This document shows positions 7,967-12,923 of a stretch of DNA of 12,923 bases, in pieces. The stretch's first letter is position 1, and every line of letters begins with the position of its first letter. Where the stretch lies: assembly GCA_034431935.1 (NCBI GenBank), contig DAOUCU010000023.1, positions 1 to 12,923 on the forward strand, given 5' to 3'. Source of the stretch: JBFMDU01 sp034431935 (GTDB lineage Bacteria > Chloroflexota > Dehalococcoidia > GIF9 > JBFMDU01). The notes beneath the pieces are model-generated. The model had not been told where the DNA came from. It saw only the letters and a list, made by a program, of their open reading frames with translations, and searched no databases. Both the position numbers and the translations under genes were made by a program.

Positions 7967-9517
7967 CTACTTTGCGTAGTCCACCGCCCTCGTTTCGCGC
8001 ACTACCGTAACTTTGATTTGTCCGGGATACGCCAGGTTCTCTTCGATCTTTTTGACAATGTCCCGGGCCAACCTCATCACCCCCAGGTCGTCGATGGAAT
8101 CAGGTTTGACGAGGATTCTGACTTCTCGGCCGGCTTGGATGGCGTAGGCCTTTTCCACGCCAGGGAAGCTGGTGGCTACCTGTTCGAGGTCTTCAATACG
8201 CTTCAGATACTGCTCTACTGACTCATGCCTGGCGCCGAGCCTAGAGCCGCTGATAGCGTCGGCAGTGGCGACAATGAAACCGAGAGTGCTGGTTGTAGGA
8301 GCTTCGTTGTGGTGCTCTGCTACCGCCTGGGCAACTTCCGGCGATTTTTCCCACTGTTTGATGACTTCGGCGCCGACGAGAGCGTGTGGTCCTTCGACCT
8401 CCTGGCTGAGAGCCTTGCCGATGTCGTGCAGTAGCCCTGCTTTCTTGGCCAGGGCAACGTTGGCATTAATCTCGGCGGCTAGCATGGCGGATAGGGCGGC
8501 TACCTCGAGGCTGTGGTTAAGCATGTTCTGTCCATAGCTGGTCCGGAACTTGAGTCTGCCTATCAATTTGACCAGCTCAGGGTGAAGCCCTTGAACGCCG
8601 GCTTTGTACATGGCCTGCTCACCCTCAGCTTTTATGGTGGCTTCGACTTCATTCCGGGCTTTGTCCACCACCTCTTCGACCCTGGCCGGGTGGATGCGGC
8701 CGTCGAGGATGAGTTTGTTCAGGGCAACCCGGGCAATCTCACGACGGACTGGGTCAAAACTGGAGATGGTCACAGTACCCGGGGTGTCATCGATGATGAG
8801 GTCGACCCCGGTTGCCTGTTCGAGGGCGCGGATGTTTCGGCCCTCTCGGCCGATGAGCCGGCCCTTCATGTCGTCGTTGGGCAATGAAACGACGGAAACT
8901 GTAGTCTCAGCAGTGACATCGCTGGCATAGCGCTGGATAGCGGTAGCAAGGATGTCTCTGGCTTTGGCTTCGGCTTCTTCCTTGACTTTGGCCTCGAAGT
9001 CACGGACCCGGCGGGAGGCTTCGTCACGGATTTCGTTTTCGATGTGCTGAAGTAGAAGCTGCCGGGCTTCAGCGCTGGACATACCAGATACCTGCTCTAG
9101 TTCGTGGAGGCGGCGGTTGCGCAATTCCTCAAGTTGGGCTCTTATGCTGTCAGCCTCTTTTTCTTTGACAGCGAGGTTATGTTCGCGGCGTTCGGCGGAA
9201 TCGAGCTTGCGTTCGAGGGTTTCTTCCTTCTGGGCCAGACGCCGTTCCTGGCGCTGGAGCTCGATTCGTCTTTCCCTCAGTTCATTTTCGGCCTCAGCTT
9301 TGAGTCGGTTCCCCTCTTCCTTAGCTTCGAGTTGGATTTGCTTGGACTTAACATTTGCCTCGTCAATGAGCCTCTTTGCTTCAATCTCTGCCGCTTTGAA
9401 AGTCTTCGTGGAGAGTATCTGACGTACGAAGAACCCGATAAGACCGCCAAGGATGATGTAGGTAATGCCCATGACAACGAGGATAAGAACCGGTATTCCC
9501 AAGTTTAAAGGTTCCAT
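7967..9517 (-). CDS. rny: Ribonuclease Y
   Basis: A 516-residue membrane-anchored endoribonuclease that starts mRNA decay in many bacteria lacking RNase E. Domain order is standard: an N-terminal membrane helix (about 8-32), a long charged coiled coil (about 40-200), a KH RNA-binding domain with GRLIGREGRNIR (219-230), then an HD domain with H335 (NHSLEVA), H364-D365 (HDIGK) and D420 (ATADAISG) as metal ligands. Length is typical. The start is ATG at 9515-9517, with GTGAGGA a few bases upstream. It is the first gene of the minus-strand cluster rny-ymdB-PHP-ubiD and has its own promoter and a leader of roughly 45 nt. No defects are seen. Confidence 0.97.
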   Translation of the reverse strand: MEPLNLGIPVLILVVMGITYIILGGLIGFFVRQILSTKTFKAAEIEAKRLIDEANVKSKQIQLEAKEEGNRLKAEAENELRERRIELQRQERRLAQKEETLERKLDSAERREHNLAVKEKEADSIRAQLEELRNRRLHELEQVSGMSSAEARQLLLQHIENEIRDEASRRVRDFEAKVKEEAEAKARDILATAIQRYASDVTAETTVSVVSLPNDDMKGRLIGREGRNIRALEQATGVDLIIDDTPGTVTISSFDPVRREIARVALNKLILDGRIHPARVEEVVDKARNEVEATIKAEGEQAMYKAGVQGLHPELVKLIGRLKFRTSYGQNMLNHSLEVAALSAMLAAEINANVALAKKAGLLHDIGKALSQEVEGPHALVGAEVIKQWEKSPEVAQAVAEHHNEAPTTSTLGFIVATADAISGSRLGARHESVEQYLKRIEDLEQVATSFPGVEKAYAIQAGREVRILVKPDSIDDLGVMRLARDIVKKIEENLAYPGQIKVTVVRETRAVDYAK

Positions 9518-9570
9518 TTTGGGTCCTCACTTTATGTTTAACACCTCCGAAAAGGTGATTTTGCGGCTCT

Positions 9571-9600
9571 ATACTAGTTGTTAGTTAGTATTATTGTCAA
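9571..9600 (-). promoter_or_regulatory. Sigma-70-like promoter of the rny operon
   Basis: On the minus strand, TTGACA (complement of 9595-9600, perfect -35) is followed after 18 nt by TAGTAT (complement of 9571-9576, four of six matches to TATAAT). Transcription would start near 9564. A short hairpin CACCT-TTTCGG-AGGTG (complement of 9542-9557) would sit close to the 5' end of the leader. Confidence 0.7.
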
Positions 9601-9720
9601 GAAAAAACGACGTCTTTCGGCTTGGAGGAATGATGGTATTTTGCGGGCGGGAGGACACATACTTGGACGTTTAACAGGGCAGAGGCCGAGTTATCCGAGG
9701 TAGTAGCGGCATCTTTTGCC

Positions 9721-9750
9721 TTGACGATGGTTTTACGGCAAATGTATACT
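9721..9750 (+). promoter_or_regulatory. Promoter of tRNA-Ile
   Basis: TTGACG (9721-9726, five of six) and TATACT (9745-9750, five of six) are separated by 18 nt. The -10 ends 9 nt before the first base of the mature tRNA, so transcription would begin a few bases upstream of it. Confidence 0.75.
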
Positions 9751-9759
9751 TTGCCGCAA

Positions 9760-9836
9760 GGGCCATTAGCTCAGTTGGTTAGAGCACAGTCCTGATAAGA
9801 CTGGGGTCTGTGGTTCGAATCCACAATGGCCCACCA
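9760..9836 (+). tRNA. tRNA-Ile (anticodon GAU), CCA encoded
   Basis: A complete cloverleaf of 77 bases can be folded by eye. The acceptor stem is GGGCCAT (9760-9766) with ATGGCCC (9826-9832); the D arm is GCTC/GAGC; the anticodon stem is CAGTC (9787-9791) with GACTG (9799-9803) around loop CTGATAA, giving anticodon GAT (9794-9796). The T arm is TGTGG-TTCGAAT-CCACA, the discriminator A is at 9833 and CCA at 9834-9836. It decodes AUC and AUU. The 3' end is the apparent left border of an integrated element, and bases 9779-9836 are also read antisense as the end of the recombinase gene. Confidence 0.97.
9779..9836. other. Putative attachment site (attL) in the 3' part of tRNA-Ile
   Basis: A large serine recombinase gene begins immediately beyond the tRNA 3' end and overlaps it, and G+C rises sharply on that side. 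Together these suggest that the element integrated at the tRNA and restored its 3' end. Exact crossover limits are unknown; a second copy of part of this sequence, expected at the far end, is not found inside the window. Confidence 0.55.
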
Positions 9837-11599
9837 AAGGTCACTTTTGCAGAACCGGTTTTTTCCTGGCCCCCGTTTTCGTTTGCCAGGTTCAGGCGGC
9901 AGGATATCTTCCTTGATTTCAGGTCCTGCGAGGGCAGGACCCTGATACCCAGCCTGGCCACCAGATCGGCCCTCTCTTCGAAGGTCGCCTCCTTGAGGTT
10001 GCGGTCGCGCAGTTCCTCAAGTTCCCGCCGCAGCTGTTCGACCTCGAGGGGGCCGGGACCCCGGCGGGACATTTCCTGGCGCAGCCGGGCAATTTCGGAT
10101 TCCGCCCGGGCAATGGCCTCGCGGTTCTCGGTAAGCCTGGCCCGGACTTCCTCGGCCGTGTAGAAGCCCCTCTCCCAGCCCTCCTGCACCCGGCTGATCC
10201 GGAGCTTTGCCTGGCCTATTTTGAACTGCTCCATTCTGATGAGCTTTTCCAGCTCCGTGCTTTGGGATAGTTCCGCCGCCAGCTGCTGTTCCAGCCAGGC
10301 ATCACTGCCGAGCATGGCGCCGATTTCCTCCCAGATTTCGTTGTCCCATGTTCCCGGGACAAACCGGCGGTAGGTGCAGGGGTCCTGCAGCCACGGGCAG
10401 TAATGGGCCCGGCAGTAGTAATAGACCTGGTCGCTGTCGTTCTTGCGCATGACCGACATCGGCCTGCCGCATCCGGGACAGAGCATGCGGTTCCGGAAGA
10501 GGGCCGGTATCCTTCTGCCCTGCTTGCCCCGGCCGCGCCCCCTTTCCCTGAGGCTGTTATTGGCCCGGAGCCACTGCCCTTCGGTGACCAGGGACGGGAC
10601 GTTGAAGGTCACCCTCTGGTTTTCCGGCTTGGGGCGCACCAGGGTCCTCTTTATGCCCAGCGTCAGGTCGCCCAGGGGCCTTTCCGGGTTGGGGACACGG
10701 CCGCTGGCATTGTACTCGGCCTTCCCGGTGTAACAGCGGCGGCCGGCGATCTTGATCACCGTTTTGGGCGTCCATGTCGCCCTTACCGGCGGCCTGATTG
10801 CCATTTCGTTGAGCTTTCTGGCCACCCAGTGGGCGGTGCGGCCCTCGTCCCCGAGCCAGAGGAAGATCTGTCTTACCACCCAGGCCGGGCTTCTGCACAC
10901 CGGCTCCCCGTCGGGCCCCGTCTCGTCGGCTTCCCACCAGGCCCGGAGCACCCTGGCCCGGCCGCTCCGCGGTTCGATCATTTTTTCGGTGCGGTAGCTG
11001 TAGCCGTAGGGCGCCCGGTGGGCCGGCGCCTTGCCCGCCAGGACGCGGGCGATGTTACCCGCCAGGGCGTTATCGCGGTTGCTCCTGACCCTTAAGGCGT
11101 TGGCCTGGGCCTGGACGAGCCGGGCCGTCTGGCTGGACCAGTCATCGCCGGCCGGGGCATCGCCGTAGATTACCCTGACACCGTAGTAGGAGCATTCCCG
11201 TTCGAAGGCAAGCTGGTGGAGCGGGTCGGCCGAGAGGTGGCCCTGGCAGGGAATCACCACCCCGGCGATGCGCCTGCCCGCGATTAACTCCCGGCGCAGC
11301 CACATCATGCCGGGGCGGTCCAGGTCCTCGCTGGACTCGGCATCGTAGATCACGTACTCTTTGGGCACGATGCCGCCGTGCTGTCTGGCCAGCCGGGCGC
11401 AGGTCAGCAGGTACTCCCCGAGGCGGTCGTTTTCCGCCTGCTCCCTGGTGGACTGCCTGGTGTACGCCGCCCACCAGTGCCTCTGCCCCAGGTCGCACCC
11501 GGCCACCCCGAACCCCTCCCGGTATCCGGCCGCCCGGGCGGCCTCTTCAATGTAGCCGGCAAGACGCTCCGGCGGCATGGCTTTGGCCGGTGCTGCCAT
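9779..11599 (-). CDS. Large serine recombinase (integrase), C-terminus overlapping tRNA-Ile, atypical active site
   Basis: A 606-residue site-specific recombinase. An unusual leader of about 40 residues precedes the resolvase-like catalytic domain (about 43-190), with R48 and nucleophile S50 in YTRQSTREQ, then the PYGY junction (197-200) and a recombinase domain (about 205-350). A zinc ribbon has C374, C377, C396 and C401 or C408; a long coiled coil (about 440-540) follows. The segment where relatives have DRLSR reads GHLSA (120-124), so the two catalytic arginines appear to be H121 and A124. Residues 589-606 and the TAA stop lie in the antisense of tRNA-Ile. ATG at 11597-11599 has a strong GGAGGAGG site overlapping the end of the upstream gene, 3 nt away. 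It probably mobilised the element; present activity is uncertain. Confidence 0.9.
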   Translation of the reverse strand: MAAPAKAMPPERLAGYIEEAARAAGYREGFGVAGCDLGQRHWWAAYTRQSTREQAENDRLGEYLLTCARLARQHGGIVPKEYVIYDAESSEDLDRPGMMWLRRELIAGRRIAGVVIPCQGHLSADPLHQLAFERECSYYGVRVIYGDAPAGDDWSSQTARLVQAQANALRVRSNRDNALAGNIARVLAGKAPAHRAPYGYSYRTEKMIEPRSGRARVLRAWWEADETGPDGEPVCRSPAWVVRQIFLWLGDEGRTAHWVARKLNEMAIRPPVRATWTPKTVIKIAGRRCYTGKAEYNASGRVPNPERPLGDLTLGIKRTLVRPKPENQRVTFNVPSLVTEGQWLRANNSLRERGRGRGKQGRRIPALFRNRMLCPGCGRPMSVMRKNDSDQVYYYCRAHYCPWLQDPCTYRRFVPGTWDNEIWEEIGAMLGSDAWLEQQLAAELSQSTELEKLIRMEQFKIGQAKLRISRVQEGWERGFYTAEEVRARLTENREAIARAESEIARLRQEMSRRGPGPLEVEQLRRELEELRDRNLKEATFEERADLVARLGIRVLPSQDLKSRKISCRLNLANENGGQEKTGSAKVTFGGPLWIRTTDPSLIRTVL

Positions 11600-11602
11600 T
11601 TC

Positions 11603-12130
11603 CTACCTCCTCCGGAACAGCCAGGCGAGGATGCCGCTGATGTCGGTCCCCTCGCCATCCCCGGCGAAGACCCACACCGTCTTCGCGGCGGCGGCCGACC
11701 GGCGGCAGCGTTCGATTACGGCCAGCAGCATCGCGGCAAGGATGCGGCCGGCGGTCCCGCCGCAGCGTTCCGTCATGGATCTAATAATGCCCGACCGGTC
11801 CCTGACCAGGGCCTCCCCGATCGCCCCGGGAGTGACACGGGAAAGAAGGTCCCCGACCGGGTGGGGAGCATCATCGTGCCGGTTGGCGATCAGATACCGT
11901 CTCACGGTGTCACCGAGGGCCCGGACGAAGCCGGCCGCGTCCTGCTTTTCCGCCCACGACCTGGCCCATGACCTGACCCCGGGCATGATGGTCCTTAAGT
12001 TCGGTCTCAGTTCCCCGTAGAAGCCCGGCTCACCCTCGCTCTCGAGCCACATCAGCCAGAAGGCGCTCCGGTCGGGATAGCTTCCTTCGTGGAGCACCTC
12101 GCTGCCCCGGCTCACCCTGATGGTGATCAT
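11603..12130 (-). CDS. Hypothetical protein encoded upstream of the recombinase
   Basis: I do not recognise this protein. With the preferred ATG at 12128-12130 it has 175 residues; the frame stays open to an ATG at 12239-12241 (212 residues). I prefer the shorter form. The longer start has no ribosome site, and the stretch between holds a TATAAT -10 at 12170-12175 plus the divergent marR promoter. The ATG at 12130 also overlaps the stop of a small leader frame (ATGA). The product looks soluble, rich in Arg and Ala, with a Trp-containing segment (SAFWLMWLESEGEPGFYG) and helical C-terminal half; no signal peptide or known catalytic motif is seen. Its stop is 3 nt before the recombinase start, and its last codons supply the GGAGGAGG site, so the two are co-translated. 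A recombinase accessory or directionality role is possible but unsupported. Confidence 0.6.
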   Translation of the reverse strand: MITIRVSRGSEVLHEGSYPDRSAFWLMWLESEGEPGFYGELRPNLRTIMPGVRSWARSWAEKQDAAGFVRALGDTVRRYLIANRHDDAPHPVGDLLSRVTPGAIGEALVRDRSGIIRSMTERCGGTAGRILAAMLLAVIERCRRSAAAAKTVWVFAGDGEGTDISGILAWLFRRR

Positions 12131-12150
12131 GGCACCACCGCCGGCCGCAT
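12127..12150 (-). CDS. Possible 7-codon leader peptide upstream of the hypothetical gene
   Basis: On the minus strand a GGGAG site (complement of 12156-12160) stands 5 nt before an ATG (12148-12150) that opens a frame encoding MRPAVVP and stopping with TGA at 12127-12129. That stop overlaps the preferred ATG of the next gene by four bases (ATGA), a typical coupling arrangement. It is too short to test by coding statistics and could be chance. Confidence 0.3.
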   Translation of the reverse strand: MRPAVVP

Positions 12151-12169
12151 AGATACTCCCATCGGAATA

Positions 12170-12199
12170 ATTATAACCCGGTGATATCGCGTGCCGCAA
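12170..12199 (-). promoter_or_regulatory. Promoter for the hypothetical-recombinase pair
   Basis: On the minus strand a perfect TATAAT (complement of 12170-12175) has TTGCGG (complement of 12194-12199, half matching TTGACA) 18 nt upstream. It lies in an AT-rich patch inside otherwise GC-rich DNA, and its -35 is two bases from the -35 of the divergent marR promoter. Confidence 0.5.
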
Positions 12200-12201
12200 G
12201 C

Positions 12202-12230
12202 TTGTCAGGAGCCGGCGCGGGTCGTAGAAT
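12202..12230 (+). promoter_or_regulatory. Promoter for the MarR-type regulator
   Basis: TTGTCA (12202-12207, five of six) and TAGAAT (12225-12230, five of six) are separated by an ideal 17 nt. Transcription would start near 12237, about 40 nt before the regulator's ATG. Confidence 0.6.
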
Positions 12231-12251
12231 AGGGCTGCCATGATTATTCAT

Positions 12252-12263
12252 TATCGAACGATA
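12252..12263. promoter_or_regulatory. Candidate MarR operator, TATCG-AA-CGATA
   Basis: A perfect 5-2-5 inverted repeat lies between the predicted marR transcription start and its ribosome site (GGAGGG, 12266-12271). A regulator bound there could block its own transcription. A further TATCG half-site occurs at 12185-12189, inside the spacer of the divergent promoter. MarR proteins often bind palindromes next to their own gene; binding here is inferred. Confidence 0.45.
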
Positions 12264-12276
12264 TTGGAGGGTAGCG

Positions 12277-12795
12277 ATGCCGGTGCGGGCTGGTCCCGGA
12301 GAAATGGCCACCCGGGCGTGGTCTCTGTTACACCGGGCGGCCGATGCCATGACCAGGTGTGAGGGGGAGGCGCTGCGGGCGGCCGGTCTGTCGCCGCAGC
12401 AGTTCGCGCTTTTGGCGGCGGTGAGGAGCCTGCCGGTGCCGGTGACCCAGAAGAAGATTGCCGACCGGCTCGACCGCCGGGCCAACAGCGTCACCGCGCT
12501 GCTCAACCGCATGGAGAGGGACGGGCTGGTTAAGAGGAGCAGCGACCTCAGGGACCGCCGGACGGTGCGCATAACCCTGACCCCGAGGGGGGAGGAGGCC
12601 CTGGAGCGGGGCCGGAAGATAGCCTCGGAACTGCCGCCGGTAGTGATGCTCGATTTCTCGGGAAAAGAAGTGCGGGAGCTGGTGCGACTGCTGGAGCGGG
12701 TCCGGGCAAACACCCGGTTCCTCACCGGACTGAAGAAAAAGCTGGGGGCGGTTGAAGCACTGGGGCTTCCCCCGGTGTTGGGCAGTCAGGGTTAG
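12277..12795 (+). CDS. MarR-family transcriptional regulator
   Basis: A 172-residue winged helix-turn-helix protein. MarR proteins are dimers that usually repress nearby genes and release DNA on binding a small ligand or on oxidation. Here helices at about 10-35 would form part of the dimer interface, the wHTH spans about 40-105 with recognition helix RRANSVTALLNRMERDGLV (67-85), and the wing carries DLRDRRTVRI (90-99), the usual Asp/Arg-rich MarR wing. C-terminal helices follow. Only one cysteine (C28) is present, so a multi-thiol redox switch is unlikely. ATG 12277 has GGAGGG 5 nt upstream. The gene is divergent from the hypothetical-recombinase pair and points toward unseen DNA at the right edge, which may hold its target. 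Codon third positions are rich in G and C, like the recombinase. Confidence 0.9.
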   Translation: MPVRAGPGEMATRAWSLLHRAADAMTRCEGEALRAAGLSPQQFALLAAVRSLPVPVTQKKIADRLDRRANSVTALLNRMERDGLVKRSSDLRDRRTVRITLTPRGEEALERGRKIASELPPVVMLDFSGKEVRELVRLLERVRANTRFLTGLKKKLGAVEALGLPPVLGSQG

Positions 12796-12923
12796 AACGG
12801 TCCGACAGCGGCGGTCAGACCGGCATCTTTGAGCTCCACGAAGACCTGCCGGAAAACATGTGTAAGGCAGGGCTTTCGCCGGCGGCGACCACTGCAGGGG
12901 GCAAACCGATACCGGGAGGGTGA

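Noticed and set aside
7429..8010. 193-codon plus-strand frame opposite ymdB
   Set aside because: It lies antisense to a gene with complete metal-binding motifs and resembles no family.
9851..9864. AACCGG followed by TTTTTT just downstream of tRNA-Ile as a tRNA terminator
   Set aside because: The palindrome AACCGGTT has no loop and cannot form a proper terminator hairpin; it also lies within recombinase coding sequence.
10403..11095. Long plus-strand open frames (230 and 197 codons) opposite the recombinase and unknown genes
   Set aside because: They are antisense shadows of GC-rich coding sequence, with low-complexity Pro/Gly/Arg translation and no domain; the minus-strand recombinase explains the region.
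12798..12822. CGGTC...GACCG inverted repeat after the MarR stop as a terminator
   Set aside because: Only a 5-bp stem with a 15-nt loop, and no run of Ts follows directly.
12796..12923. Open frame in the last 128 bases (from about 12756, ending with the TGA at the window edge)
   Set aside because: It has no start with a ribosome site, the translation is not recognisable, and it is too short to judge. I see no supported feature in this tail.
1..12923. CRISPR array, insertion sequences or tandem repeats
   Set aside because: No regularly spaced repeats, transposase frames or terminal inverted repeats were seen on either strand.

Overview
The window looks like a bacterial chromosome, probably Chloroflexota and perhaps the class Dehalococcoidia. 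That placement is an inference from gene content (fused TRAP permease, endonuclease IV-like TIM barrel, UbiD enzyme, RNase Y operon, large serine recombinase at a tRNA). No marker gene settles it. The window has two parts that meet at a tRNA-Ile gene near 9.8 kb.

Left part (1-9759), ordinary chromosome. A 5'-truncated fused TRAP transporter permease ends at a clear intrinsic terminator (1638-1667). Three plus-strand genes follow with short gaps: an endonuclease IV-like TIM-barrel metalloprotein, leucyl aminopeptidase (TTG start), and a UPF0173-type metallo-beta-lactamase-fold hydrolase. They converge on a minus-strand cluster that reads rny (RNase Y), a ymdB-like phosphodiesterase, a PHP-domain phosphoesterase and a UbiD-family decarboxylase. 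rny has a good sigma-70-like promoter (9571-9600). rny, ymdB and the PHP gene are 19 and 6 nt apart. The UbiD gene follows after 73 nt and may have its own promoter.

Right part (9760-12923), probable integrated element. tRNA-Ile(GAU), with encoded CCA and its own promoter, marks the junction. Immediately downstream and convergent lies a 606-residue large serine recombinase. Its last 18 codons and its stop codon are the antisense strand of the tRNA gene. Base composition rises sharply beyond the tRNA (hand count of single lines: 30/60 G+C at 8521-8580, 42/60 at 10861-10920). The recombinase is preceded, 3 nt away, by an unrecognised gene whose last codons carry the recombinase ribosome-binding site. 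A MarR-type regulator runs divergently. Back-to-back sigma-70-like promoters lie between the two transcription units, and a perfect 5-2-5 inverted repeat sits in the MarR leader. The element continues past the right edge, so its cargo and far attachment site are not visible.

Most interesting points: (1) the recombinase reading frame ends inside the tRNA, so integration or excision would change the protein's C-terminus; (2) its catalytic arginine motif, normally DRLSR, reads GHLSA although the nucleophilic serine region is intact; (3) the compact divergent control region, including a possible 7-codon leader peptide coupled by ATGA overlap to the unknown gene.
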